From Castanea sativa (taxonomy: Eukaryota; Streptophyta; Magnoliopsida; Fagales; Fagaceae): DNA of 64,000 bases. The position numbers were made by a program, and so were the translations under genes. The stretch lies in NCBI RefSeq assembly GCF_040712315.1, contig NC_134017.1, positions 58,216,636 to 58,280,635 of the forward strand, in the 5' to 3' direction. The notes under the pieces are model-generated. The model was not told the DNA's origin. It made no database searches and worked only from the letters and a program-made list of their open reading frames with translations. This document shows positions 45,812-58,089 of this stretch, piece by piece (the first letter of the stretch is position 1; each line of letters opens with the position of its first letter).

Positions 45812-46088
45812 ATCTAGTCTTTAACTCGTGAAAACCCGCCTTTGAATCGATATTCACACGCTTTATTGCAAGGCTTATTGTAGTAGGGTCATCGATAAAC
45901 CCCTTATATACTTTCCCATAATCCCCCTGACCAATTACGAAGTATTTATTGAAGTTATTGGTAGCTATTTTGATCTTAGCGAGTGAAAAACGACGGCATA
46001 ATCCCTCAGGAAGAACTAAATCAGACTGTTTTGTTTCATCTAACCTTCTCTTCCTGGACGGCCTAAATAACTCTGAAATTCCTTTCAT
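45812..46088 (-). pseudogene. kinase copy C: 5' fragment of a CrRLK1L-type kinase
   Basis: The fragment starts MKG at 46088 and gives about 91 codons: LPEGLCRRFSL, G-loop GQGDYGKV, and LAIK with the VAIK Lys. It is nearly the same as kinase B over this length, including the 5' flank. It ends abruptly at about 45812 against the LTR-like segment, and the rest of the domain is not found nearby. It lacks all catalytic-loop residues and is a clear remnant. Confidence 0.85.
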
Positions 46089-46439
46089 TTGAGGCTTTGG
46101 TCCCCGCCTTTTTTCCTGTTTTTTGGGAAAAAAAAAAAAACACATATATACACTGTGTTTTTAATTTTTATAATTGAAAATGTGAACAACACTGCCCGTT
46201 TTTACATTTTTGGTTGTTTTCATGAGCATATAAGTAGGCAGTGGACACTAGGCTGTAGGTAGCTTTACTATAAACCATTACCAATTGCATTGAATTTAAT
46301 CAATGCAAGGAATGTGAACAAGAAGTAGCGCCATGTTGGTGTCATATGTACATGATTGTGCACGGGTCAAATTTGATGTGCTGCTCTTTCCAATTTGAAC
46401 TCTACGTACCACTAGTATTTTATCTTGTTATTTTATATT

Positions 46440-47213
46440 TTATATAGTTATAGTAATTAGTAATTGATGTGAGTTATAATTAGTTTAAACTAGTAAGTTA
46501 TGCAATATATGGATAATATTGTAATGCTTTATGTAGGATGATTTTGAAGAATGTTGTATAAATATTATAGCATAATTATTATAAATCTTTATTTTTAATG
46601 AGTTTATTATAAAAAGTACAATTATAAATTGTACAAACATTTTCATTATAATTATTCAATTGAAGTAATGAAGAAAAAAAAAACTTTGGAAGAATATTAT
46701 AGAATAAAAGTTGATATAGAATGTGTATTTTTCTTTCTCCTTAATTCTAAAAACAAATACACATCCTAAACACTCACGGACAATCACACCATTTACAAAA
46801 CCTACAAATCCACAACATTTGACCTTAGCGTCTTGTCATTCAATATAAAATGCAAGCCACCTTTCCTTGGTTGTAGCCAACTCATACAGGTTAGGATAAA
46901 ATGAAACAACAATGTTAGAGTGAGGTAGGTGTCGTCAAAAGATTGAAGGTAAATGACATCGTATTTTGTCTATGTGTATTTAACATAGGATAACATGAAG
47001 GGCTATGGGTAAATATATATAAAGAGATAGAAGCAGAAGAGGTGAAAATGGTAAATTAAAATGTAAAAAGGTTTGTGTGAATGTACATCAGATGAAAATT
47101 CTTGAAACATTAAGTCAAAGGATATAAATAATATTTATTTTTTAATTAGAAAAGTCTTGAAACATTGAACCAAATGAAACAAAAAGTTAATATTTAATTT
47201 TTTCTTATGTTGA

Positions 47214-47260
<47 letters not shown>

Positions 47261-48251
47261 TGCATAGAATGTGCTAGTTGGTAGAACCTCATGCTTTTCA
47301 CTATTATTTTTAATCACAGTAAATCTATGAAGTTTTCTACTAAAACTAAATTTAAACTAAATACATTGGGAGAAAATTCATCTAATTCATCCAACCAAGA
47401 AATTTCACCAGATTACAGTTCATATTGTCACCTACAAACTTGTTGGTTACTAGGTGTTTTTCTTGTATGATTTATGCTTTCCATATCAACTAGCTATAAA
47501 AATTTCTAGAATTTCATGATAAAACAACAGAAAACATAATGTCATAGTGATGCAATAATATCACAATTTAATTTCCAAATTTTAATTGAACTAAAAGTAG
47601 CTAAAAACAAATCCTTACCAAGTATATGCATCATACAAAAAACCAAAAATATAAATTGCACATAATATGAAAAAATAAGCCTAAATACATTACAATACTA
47701 CATAAGTAAAAATGTATACATAAAATCTAAACAAAATATTTAAAACGAACATAATATTTTGAAAATTAACATACCTCATAGAAAGAAAACCAAAAATACT
47801 ATGAGAAAAATTATGGACGTTTAACCTCACAAAAAGAAAACCAAAGATACTATCAGAAAAATTATGGAAGTGTAATTTTTAAGTTCAATGGAAATGGGGA
47901 TTTAATTATATTGGACAAATGTGGAGACAAATAATATTTACCTAATTCATTGAATCTGACTCTTGCAATTCTACATTGCCGTTAGTCTTATGCAAAAAAA
48001 TTGAAAAGTTTTCTTAATTCTTACATTTCTAATGACTTTTAAGATCCATCTATATCTATTCAAAACAATAAGTTATAAAAATATACAAATTTTTGCCTTT
48101 TTCCATTTAAAAAATTGAAATAAATGCATTTGCCATTAGTTAATACTTTGACATAAATGCTAAATGTATATGAGATGGAAGCCTAAATGAAAAGAATGCA
48201 ATACAATGTGCCACTTGGCAAAATCTCATACTTTCCTATATAAGGTCTTTG

Positions 48252-48336
<85 letters not shown>

Positions 48337-48599
48337 ATGTTTGTAAAATTTCTTAAATTTATCGAATCTACAAAATATAAAAAGTAATAAAATATAAAAT
48401 ATAATAATTTTTTTTTTGATTTTTTTTTTGGGGGAACCATCCTTTTGACCTCTCATTAATGTCTCATCCAATGGTGTATAACATCCTACTTTATTGGGTT
48501 ATTTGACTTATTTCAATATTTTTCATATTATTTACCCTAGATAGTTTTATTGGTACAATATATTATTAAGGAGTGATCATTTTTGCCTTCAAGTGCACT
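46440..48599. other. AT-rich intergenic region with long (AT)n tracts
   Basis: No gene is supported. (TA)n occurs at 47216-47257 and a longer (AT)n of about 82 bases at 48253-48334. The tracts create false open frames of alternating Tyr and Ile. Confidence 0.7.
48253..48334. repeat. long (AT)n microsatellite
   Basis: About 41 AT dinucleotides without interruption. It could extrude as a cruciform, and its length is likely to vary. Confidence 0.95.
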
Positions 48600-50290
48600 A
48601 TAACTGAATTTTCAAACACACATTTTTGTTTTTTACATAACTGATATTCAAATATTGTTTTGGGAGTTTACTTTGTCTTAAAAAAAGTCTAGATTATTGA
48701 GTGATCTTTTGGATTTTGTGATTTTAATTTTCGAGATTAAAATATTGGAATGTTACATTTAGGCTATGCAAATTATTGCCCCATGAGTCATGTCAAATTA
48801 AGGGAAAATGGGGCACATTTTGCCTACATAATTGGAGGGCGTATTGAGAACTTGCTTGATGCTTCTTTGAAGCGTCATTTTCTAGCCAGTCTTGGCCCTC
48901 ATGGGCTAAACTTTGACGATCACATTACTGTTATTGGGGATTGAAATTGAGCTATCGGCACATATCCTGTAATTAGAATGTCTTTGAGCAACTACAAATA
49001 GAGGTATTGGTTTTTAGGAGCTCATATGGTGAAACTCCCTGAAGATGTAGACTTTGAAAGGTAGCCAAGGAAACTCGTTCATGTTGGTGCTAACCTTGCA
49101 ACTTGCACTGAACCTGAACTAAAAATGCATTAGGGAGAAGATAGATGTGATAGATTATGTAAATGAAACTGGAATTCCCCATCTCTGATGTCAATATGGT
49201 TATATGGGTGAGAACTCGAATGCCACTCTTGGGACTAGTAATGCATCTGCTTCTGCTCTTTGTGAAAAAATAACTAAAACTTTGAAAGACAATGGTGGGC
49301 TTGAGATTTTTGAGAAGGGAGCATCAAGAAATTGTTATACAATGGCGCCTTCTACATAGTAGGAGAATTATCCTTTGTCACCTTCAAGATAATTTCTTTG
49401 GTACCATGATAATTGGAAAACTCTTCTTATGAATGCAAATGTAAATGGATGTCAATAATTTTATAAGCATCAGCAGCCTTAGCTACTCACAAGAAGTTCG
49501 GAGAGAGAGAGAGGACAATGTGAGAGGTTTTGAGATGGTCCACAAGGAACCAATCTGCATCATATCCTTTTTCTTGAAGAACTAAACTCCTCTGCAACTT
49601 GAGAGTGAAAGTAGTGTGAGGAAACTTGGGTGCTGCTGACAAAATTCTGAGCCAGTTGCAAACTAAAATGGAATAATTACCATTCAGCAGGCCTCAAATT
49701 GGTTAATTTACCTTTCTTTGCTTGGTGATAGTTCAGGAATAGAGACTTTCATAACTTTTGACTGAGGACATCGCCCTAATCAAAAACATTGATCTTGCAG
49801 CCCTTGCCAAGCCTTCAAAATCTTAGGGGGAGTGAATGAAAGTACACATTCCAGAGTGCATTCATCACAATTGAAGAGTATTTAAGCTATGGAAAAGATG
49901 CCATGGACACTTTGCTTAAAAAATATATGACAATAAAAGCTTTCGCCAGAAAACAAAAGCTTCATCATAGAGTTGGGAAGATCAGGTTTCATTTCATTCA
50001 TCTCTGATAGTAACGTTTTTATATACATTCATCTCTGAAATTACTTCCACCAAGACATAATTAAGCAATCCCAATAATCATTCAATGATCTGAAATTTTC
50101 TATGACAACCAATTAAGCTTCATGTCTTCTCAAGCTCTCAAACTCCATGAAGTGGTGATCTTAAATCACTTAGAAAGAGAAAAAAGTTCATAAAGCACTG
50201 GTTACAGGCTTTTCCTATTTATGTCTCTTTCCTTTTCCATATTTCTTTTTTAATTTATTCTCTATGCACTATGCATTTGCTATTTTATTG
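48600..50290. repeat. segmental duplication copy 2 (partner 28165-29670)
   Basis: The segment matches copy 1 in order and orientation with many indels. One frame (48750-48944, plus) encodes 64 residues including GGRIENLLDASLKRHFL, but stops and shifts follow. I do not recognise the source gene. Both copies lie about 1-1.1 kb from the 3' end of a minus-strand kinase copy, so they belong to the same duplicated block. Confidence 0.8.
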
Positions 50291-50769
50291 GTTTCATTTT
50301 GAATATGGATATTCAAAGTATCTTTTATAATTGTAAAATATTCCTGCATATTTCTACGTCTAAAAATGTCGATAAGTTGAGATTCTATAATTTTCTGTTT
50401 CTGTTAAATACATTCTGTTATTCAGTTTTGTTTTAGCCCCCTTTTGGATTATAGTAGACATGGGGTAGGTATTTGGTTGGAAGATGTCTTTTGTGCTACC
50501 TTATTACAATTTAGAATTTCCAATTTGGCATCCCTGTTTGATAGTATCAAATTTCCCTTGGTGCAACTAATCCTTGTACGGCAGATAAATGCACTCAAAT
50601 CAATTTAACTGATAAATGTAAAAGACCTTGAGCAGTTTGATGAATAATCGAGCAGGGATCCCCATAGTAAAATACTGAGAACCAATTTATGACCATCTTA
50701 AGTATTTTGCAGCATAAAGGCTATTACTTAGTGTTGGTCCTGCCAAAGTGGGAGGAAAAAGGCACTTGT

Positions 50770-51200
50770 GCCTTACAACTCAAGACCATCGCCATTGCAA
50801 CAAACAAAAGGCCCTTAACCTATCTTGCACCATAAATGTGGAAATGTTCTAAAGGCAACTTGTGATTATTTCAAGGGCTCAACTTCTCCATCAGGAAACC
50901 AGAGAATGCATTGGCTTTGAAACAAGAATTTTACTCTGTAACAAAGGAAAAACAATCATTTGAAAGCAAGTGAATAAGACTGACCAACCTTCTCCAAGTT
51001 ATCTCATTAAGTTTCACAAAAAACAGTATTACTTTACAGTGTTGAGATTGTTGTCGTTGTTAATTCAGGCTTACAAAATGCAAAGGAAGTCATCATGCAC
51101 ATCAATCAATGAAAACTGTGTAGCATCCATCACCGTGAAAACTTCAAACTACAATTCAACATAATAAATATAACAAAACTGAATTCAGATCTATTTCCCA
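50770..51200. repeat. kinase 3' flank duplicated at 59806-60190
   Basis: Matching landmarks include AACAAACAAAAGGCCC, GAAACAAGAATTTTACTC, GAAAGCAAGTGAATAAGACT and CAACCTTCTCCAAGTTATCT. The match places kinases D and E in blocks of shared origin. No gene lies in the region. Confidence 0.88.
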
Positions 51201-51325
51201 AAACCAGAGCACACCCTCCAAAAAAAACCTCCATACTGTGGCAAACAGCCCAGTTTTGTTCCCAAAGCAGTGCAAAAACGATTCAGACACTATGCTCCAA
51301 TGCCGGTGTCCAAGGAAAATTTAGC

Positions 51326-52417
51326 TCATGTGGTCGTGCTATATACACCTGAAAAAGATTCCTCAGGAGACGCAGTACTGGAAATATATTCAACAATAGT
51401 ATAATTATATTGATCCACACCATCCTTTCTCTCAGCATCTGCGCTCTGTTGCAGCTGCAGAGCATGTTCAAGGCCTATCTCCACCTCACCAATTGTGGGA
51501 CGATCCTTTCCGTCGTTTCGCACACAAGAAGTGGCAATGTCGAGGTATATTTTGAAACACTCTGGAGCTATCTTCCCCATCAGATACGGATCAATTATCT
51601 TATTGATGGTCCCTTCTCGTTTGCATTTTCGGGCCCAATTAACTAGATACTGATGTTCTTCCACTCCCAATCGTTGGAATGCTTTCCTGCCACAGAGTAC
51701 TTCCAACAATACCACACCAAAAGAGTAGACATCAGATTTATCAGTCAATTCTCCGGTCGCCACATACCCAGGATCAGCGTATCCGTAAGTACCCACTACC
51801 TGAGATTCAATTTTAATCAAAGCCTTTGACAAACTGGGGGGACCCAACTTGGACAACCCCAAATCTCCCAACTTGGCCTCCCATTTCTCGTCCAGAAGAA
51901 TGTTGCTCGGCTTCACGTTACGGTGGATGATGGTATGCTTCAGCCCAGTGTGAAGGTAGTGCAGTGCACGCGCCACTTCAATGCAAATCTGGAGTCTTTG
52001 TTTCCACTGGAGGGGACCATGGTGGTTAGTAGTGGCAGTGCCGTAGAGGTGGTCGCCGAGGTTTCCATTGACCATGAACTCGTAGACTAGGATCATCTGT
52101 TGATCATCGAGACAATATCCAATGAGAGGGACGTGGTTGGGGTGGTGTAGCTGGCAAGCCAACACCACCTCTGTCCTTGACCAGTCGAACGTTACACACT
52201 TAATTGCAACGTTTATGGTGCAGCTACAGTCATCAATTAACAACCCCTTGTATACTTTCGCAAAACTATCCAGATCAATGAGTAATTTATCGTCGAAGTT
52301 ATTGGTAGCTATCTTCATCTCAGCCAGTGAAAATCGACGGCATAGTTCCTTAGGAAGAGTTGAAGATGGTTTTGCTCTCTTCCCGAACGTCCTGAATAAC
52401 TTTGAAACTCCTTCCAT
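51326..52417 (-). CDS. kinase copy D: CrRLK1L-type pseudokinase, intact ORF
   Basis: The frame starts MEG at 52417 and encodes 363 residues with no ectodomain, signal peptide or membrane helix. Kinase domain is about 38-335. The VAIK Lys (73) and an alpha-C Glu (near 83) are kept. The glycine-rich loop is degraded to DLDSFAKV (48-55), HRD is HRN (165-167), DFG is DLG (185-187), and the usual DPEY is DPGY (215-218). A short Ser/Thr tail follows. It should be unable to transfer phosphate and possibly to bind ATP well, yet the ORF has no stop. This suggests a scaffold or decoy role, as known for the ZRK/ZED1 pseudokinases of Arabidopsis; that parallel is an inference. The closest canonical relatives are FERONIA-group kinases. 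Confidence 0.85.
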   Translation of the reverse strand: MEGVSKLFRTFGKRAKPSSTLPKELCRRFSLAEMKIATNNFDDKLLIDLDSFAKVYKGLLIDDCSCTINVAIKCVTFDWSRTEVVLACQLHHPNHVPLIGYCLDDQQMILVYEFMVNGNLGDHLYGTATTNHHGPLQWKQRLQICIEVARALHYLHTGLKHTIIHRNVKPSNILLDEKWEAKLGDLGLSKLGPPSLSKALIKIESQVVGTYGYADPGYVATGELTDKSDVYSFGVVLLEVLCGRKAFQRLGVEEHQYLVNWARKCKREGTINKIIDPYLMGKIAPECFKIYLDIATSCVRNDGKDRPTIGEVEIGLEHALQLQQSADAERKDGVDQYNYTIVEYISSTASPEESFSGVYSTTT

Positions 52418-52660
52418 TGGCGCTCCGGTCGTATCCCAGTGGATTTGACGACGGAGAAGTGGCGGCTTGACCCGGCGATGACGGAGTCACGGAAGTGATC
52501 CCTTTTGGGTGGTTTGGACTAATTCCATGGTTTTATCTCAAAAAAACAAAGGACATAGGTACCAATCCGGTCCGATTATGCCTACAAAAAGTACAAACTT
52601 AAAAAAAAGCAAGTTTAACCAGAATCTGCCATTTACCACCAAAAAAACAAAATACAAGGG
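52418..52660. other. kinase D 5' flank
   Basis: The first 40 bases (GGCGCTCCGGTCGTAT) resemble the flanks of copies A and E (CTTCGGTC followed by TAT). No clear TATA box was found. The stretch ends at the long inverted-repeat element. Confidence 0.4.
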
Positions 52661-54211
52661 GAAATTTACACTTGTAGTTTATCCGAAAAATAGTTTGTTT
52701 ATTTGTAGTTTAAAAATTGATACTTTACCTATATGAGGTTAGTTCCGTTTGTCTTTTGTTACCCACTTTTATTAAAAATAGAGGTAAATTTGTATTTTTG
52801 TTACCCTTTTAAATCTCTCTCCTTTAAAACATAAAAAACTAAAAAATTAAAGGAAAAGAAGATCCAAAATCTAAGTTTTGTAAAAATTAAAGCCTAGTTT
52901 TTACATCTAAATGTTAGGTTTTGTATCAACTTTTAAATCTTCTATTTTAACACATTAATAAAAGAAAATACAACCTGAAAAACAATATTAAGAGGCCTGA
53001 TAAGACAACAAACCTAGAAACAAAGAAATTGAAAAAATGAGTGAAAAAAGAGGCCTCAGAGATCTTGGTGGATAAAATTCATCAAATGGGAATTCCCATC
53101 AAGGGTAGCAAATATTAATCCTTATATAACCGGCCTCTATAACCCTATAAATCATCTAAGTTTCAAATAAAATAAACAAACAAATTCAATGAAAACCCAG
53201 TTTTTTTTGTTTTTTTGTTTTTTTTGTTTTATAATAAAAAGAAGAATAAAACACCGAATGAAGAAAAAAAATAACATTAAGATGTTGTCAGAACTCAGAA
53301 GTAGCTGGTTAGCATATCACATATTTCGGCAAAGAAAATATCATTGGGAATCCGAATGATTCTTTTCATCATCCAACATCTCTAATTCAAAGAAAATATA
53401 TATATCAATCACCAATTCAATTAAATAGCTTAATGAGTAACGTTTAAAAATAAGAGAATTTTTTTTTTTTTTTTTAATAAATGTATCAACCTTGTCATCG
53501 AGAAAAATATCAGAGGAAAGCCAGAGCTAAAGGCAGAATTACAAGTATGGAATAGATACAAGTAGCATAAAACTTCAATATAGCCTAATAATAGATTCCA
53601 TGACCCCAATGCTAAAGTTTTCAAACCACAGAATTGCAATATTAGGTTGATTAATATTAGGCTTAATCAACCGTCATATAACCAAACCCTAGACCCATAT
53701 AAACAAAACACATAAGATCAATAGATGCAGAAGAACAAAGGAAAAAGGCACACAAAAACAAGAATATGAAACCTTCAGAGGCTTTTGAGAGTTTGGGGAG
53801 TTTTATGATTTGATTTATGAAAATGTAAGAGGTTGTCGCAGAAGTGAAGAATAAAAGAGTTGTGAGATTGTATTTTCAATTTCAATTTTTAATGTGTTAA
53901 AATAAAAGATTTAAAAGTTGATACATGAAAAGAAGATGTAAAAGTTAGGTTTTAATTTTACAAAAAATAGCTTTTAGATCTTCCTTTCCCTTGATATTTT
54001 TAGTTTTTTATGTTTTGAGAGGAGAGAGAGATAAAATGGTAACAAAAATACAAATTTGTCCATGTTTTTAACAGAAGCAGGTAACAGGAGACAGAAGCAG
54101 GTAACAGGAGACAGAAGCAGGTAACCTCAAGTAGATAAAGTGCCAATTTTTAAACTACAGGTAGGTAAAGTGTTTTTCAGGCAATACACACGTGGTAAAG
54201 TGTAATTTTTC
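52661..54211. mobile_element. long inverted-repeat (MULE/foldback-like) element
   Basis: The first 300 bases (52661-52958) are the approximate complement of the last 320 (53888-54211). For example GTATCAACTTTTAAATCTT near 52923 matches AAGATTTAAAAGTTGATAC near 53907, and AAATTTGTATTTTTGTTACC matches GGTAACAAAAATACAAATTT. The 930-base core has no coding sequence that I recognise. The right arm carries an extra short tandem repeat (GTAACAGGAGACAGAAGCAG, about 2.6 copies at 54069-54125). Long inverted repeats are usual for Mutator-like or foldback elements. Confidence 0.75.
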
Positions 54212-54436
54212 TAAAAAACAAAGAACCGGTCCTGTTCAACCGGTCAAGAGAATGTACGAAAACTACGCGGTTTTGGCTCAAACGACGTGGTTTTTCTCTC
54301 TCTTAGGTCTTCTACGGTTCACTCTGTCTTAGCTGAAGGTTGTTGGTCTCTTTGTCAGTTGTCACCACTCACCGTTGCGGCATTGCCGATTTGATTTCAA
54401 TCCTTCAGTCCACTCACCACTAATTATAGAGAAATT

Positions 54437-54450
54437 AAATTTATATAAAA
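54437..54450 (+). promoter_or_regulatory. candidate TATA box of the CCCH-RING gene
   Basis: TTTATATAAAATTT stands about 30 bases before a pyrimidine-rich stretch (GTGCTCTCTCTCTGC) that would be the start of a 5' untranslated exon. That exon would end at CCAG|GTACTAC (54593/54594), with an acceptor TTTTCAG| at 55611. Confidence 0.55.
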
Positions 54451-55620
54451 TTTAATAGATTGTGCTCTCTCTCTGCTGAACGGTCAAACCGCCATAGCCG
54501 TCCGTACTTCTGAGCTCCATCTAGAACCTTCCCAACATTCATATCACCTAAAGCTAAAGCCTTGCCGTAATAAACCACTTATTTCCATTCCAGGTACTAC
54601 TCTCTCTCCCTTTGTTTGGTTGCTCGGAAACCGTGGCGATTTAAGCTTGTGAGTGGCTTTGTTTAGGCTTTTGATTGCTGAGCTGGTGGTTTGATTCACC
54701 AAAGATTCTGTGATTTTTAGGTTGGGCTTTGGTCTTCGGTTTCAGAGGTATTTTGGGATAGGATTTTTGTGTTTGCCTTGAATTGGAGCCTGTGACATCA
54801 AATTTAGGACCTTGAACTGAAAATTGATAATCGTAATCTCAGTCTCTCTTTGGGTCCATCTTGATTTTAGGAATTTTTTTCATGAATATCTTGAATGTAT
54901 TTATTTGGGTTTATGAATTGACTTAGGCAGCTTTGTAAATTGTATTTATTGGAGTTTATGATTTGATGCATTTGAAATGAACCAACTGTAGTGTCTGCTT
55001 TTATAAGCTAAAAGGGTGCATGTAGTTTTGGGACTTTTTGTATTGAATTATATATGTTATATTCTCTGAATTTTATGACTCATTGTACTATCTGAGAGAG
55101 TTAATTGAGCATGTTACATTCTATGTATTGTGTTCAAGATATTGGTATGGTACTATGGTTAGAAGTAGGAAGTACCTTTTCTGTTTGATGAAATTCTTCA
55201 GAGGTAGAAAATACAATACTTTTGTCTCTTTTAGGGTCTCATGCCTTGCCGATACTGAGATGAACTTGTCTCTACAAAACAGAATTCCAATCCCTCCAAA
55301 CCCTTGAAACGAATGCTTGGGCATGGTTGTGTAAAAGCCAGGAATGAGATATAGTTGAATGTTTGTTGTTACACTCTTTAGTGTCGCTGAAGTATCTGTG
55401 TCTGTATATATATCATTGTAGTATCTATATGTATCAACATGTATATTTTTGATAATTCTGGACCTGCATTTGATGGATATTTTCTTTGGTTGATTATGGT
55501 CTTTCGTGTAGATCCCAAATTTGCAGTAGTTTCGATAAACTTGGCTACATATTCTGTTATATTTTCTGCATCATTAGTAGGAGACTGACACCATATGTTA
55601 ATGATTTTCAGGAGTCCTTA

Positions 55621-57829
55621 ATGTCAGATTCAGGTGAAAAGCAGCAGCCTGAACAGGCTATAATTCTTCTGCTGTAATCCCTTCACTTTCATTGTATATT
55701 TACCATTTGGATACTATTCTTACCTTTTGTTTTTGTGGTTATTTGCTATTTTCATCCCAAAATATGTCTAATCTTTTTGTCTTTTCAGTCTGCAACTTTT
55801 TCATAAAGTCGTCAAGGAATAAAAACATCAGAAAAAGAAAATTTGATGAAGATGAAAAAGAGGATTCAACAGAAGACTCATTCTTACACAGTCAGAAGAA
55901 AACCATAAAACCCGACAATAAGCTGTATTTTTCTATTGGATCCTCTAATAAGAACAAAATGTCTACTGAAGCAAAAGAAGAATCTGAGAAGCCAATTTTT
56001 CAGTTTGAGTCTTCAAAAGAAATTCAAGTTGAACATGATAGCAGAGCGACAGCAACTCTAGAAACTGAGACCGAGTTCTCAAGAGATGCTTGTGCATTGC
56101 GTGAGAGATCTCTTAAGCAAGCAGAGGAGGCTTTAAAGGGGAGAGGAAAAAGCTCTGGGGACGAAAAGTTTTATAAAGGCATTCATGGATATACTAATTA
56201 CAAGGCTGGTTTCCGAAGAGAGCAAACATTTGCTAGTGAGAAAGCTTGTGGGGCACACGGGCCTTTGAGGGCTTCTGCTCACATACGAGTTTCTATGAGA
56301 TTTGATTATCAACCAGACATATGTAAGGATTACAAAGAGACTGGTTACTGTGGGTATGGAGATTCCTGTAAGTTTATGCATGATCGAGGGGATTACAAGT
56401 TTGGTTGGCAAATGGAGAAGGAGTGGGATGAAGCAGAGAAAGCAAGTAAGAGAAATCTAGCTTTGGGATTAGATGATGAGGATGATGGCGATGTAGACCC
56501 TGGTGAGGAAGATGACGAAGATGATTCGTTGCCCTTTGCATGTTTCATTTGTAGGCAGCCTTTTGTCGATGCTGTTGTAACCAAGTGCAAGCACTATTTC
56601 TGTGAGCATTGTGCATTAAAGGTATACCTTCTATACCAACTTAAATTATGGAGCATAATTAGTCTACTGTTTGTGGATTCTTATGATGAATTTTTTTCAT
56701 TCATTTGAAGAAGAAACTCAGATCACAAATTTTAAAAAAAAAAAAACCCTTTTAAATTTTAAAAAATAGCTGGAAATGGATTAAATTGCAGACTTGCAAT
56801 GTATGAAACATGACAAAAGTGTAGGCTTGTTATAAAGGTTTATTACCTGCGCCATCCCCACCCCAATACTAAATACTAGCAGCACATACTTACATGCTTA
56901 TGTACGTATGTAAACTCGTTAAATTTCTAGATGAGGAGCTTTGCCATGAAAATTAACTATACAATCAAATGCTATGAGTGACTTATACAGCAAGATGCTG
57001 ACAGATGGGTTTCAAATACACTTACAAAGAAAACTTAGAGCTGGTTTAAGTTTGAGATAAAATTCAGGTATCATAATTATTCTCAGAGTCTTGATGCTTG
57101 CATCTCTGTCAAGACATATTTTGCCTAGGTCTGGAAGTGGGTTCTTATAATGAGCTTAGGGTTGTGTATGGATCAAAGACATAAGGTTGTTATATGGGTG
57201 TAAAGAACTTGATGATTATGGTTTATAAAATTATTTCTCAGTGAAGTCTTTCAAAACATGTGTTTTCTATATAAGTAGTTTGAAGTCTCATTTATTAGAG
57301 AATTGAGTTATGCTTGTTTTTTTTTTTTTTTTTTTTTTTGGTTTCAATTTTGAGCCCAATTATTTGTGAAATTTCAGCTAACTGTTGAGTCTGCAATTTT
57401 AGGCATTCAATCCAAGTTTTTGTTGGGTCCAACAAATCAATATAGTCATCAAATCCAGGATTTCCTTTTGATTGATGCCATAAAATCTTTCATTATGAAG
57501 TTTCTAGCAAGATTTATTATGCAGCTGATGCCATGAGCTTTCAGCAAATTGCATTGTCAAAAAAACTCAGTTAAAAATAAATATGTTGTCTTTTTTATGT
57601 GCTTTTATTTTGTGCATAAGCATGACCAAAGGTTTCCTGCAAAACATTTCAGTCTGATTTCTTTGTTGCCCATCTCTCCTTTAATTGAAAGTGTATTCTA
57701 ACTGGAGGTTCTTCTCTTTTTCAGCATCATGCGAAGAACAAGAAATGCTTTGTTTGCAACAAACCTACTCTTGGCATTTTCAATACAGCTCATGAGATAC
57801 TCAAAAGGATTGCTGTGGATGGTAAATAA
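55621..57829 (+). CDS. CWC24: CCCH and RING zinc finger protein, RNF113A/CWC24 splicing-factor family
   Basis: Coding exons are 55621-55657, 55789-56621 and 57725-57829, in phase, 324 residues. The CCCH finger ([20 protein letters not shown]) is near residues 189-208. The RING ([20 protein letters not shown]) is near 262-310 and is split by the last intron. The [10 protein letters not shown] and [18 protein letters not shown] blocks are conserved in plant C3H1 (Arabidopsis At1g01350). The family joins the activated spliceosome in the nucleus. The first coding intron reads G|CTATAA instead of G|GTATAA, so its donor is mutated. A retained intron would offer ATG at 55764 in frame. Other donor and acceptor sites are canonical (AAG|GTATAC, TTTTTCAG|). 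Confidence 0.85.
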
Positions 57830-58089
57830 TGGTTGCTCGAATGTTCGTCATGCTCTTTGGTTTGTAACTAATTGGAATGAATATTTTGTATTTTTGTTTT
57901 TGCTTTTGTTAGCATTTGAAAGAGGAAGTTTCCTTCTCAGTCTCTCTTTTTCCTGGAAAATTGTAAACTGTCTGGTGAAATTCTCTTTAAATAGAGATCT
58001 TACTGAAGGAAAGTAATTTAAGTATGGAGTACTATTGTAGGCTTCTGCAAAATTTAATTAGTATTGGGTATCCAAGAAAGCAACAAATT
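57830..58089. other. 3' flank of the CCCH-RING gene
   Basis: No gene is seen. The stretch probably includes the 3' untranslated region. A hAT remnant begins at about 58090. Confidence 0.45.

Noticed and set aside
48183..48471. Open frames encoding alternating Tyr-Ile
   Set aside because: They are translations of an (AT)n microsatellite.
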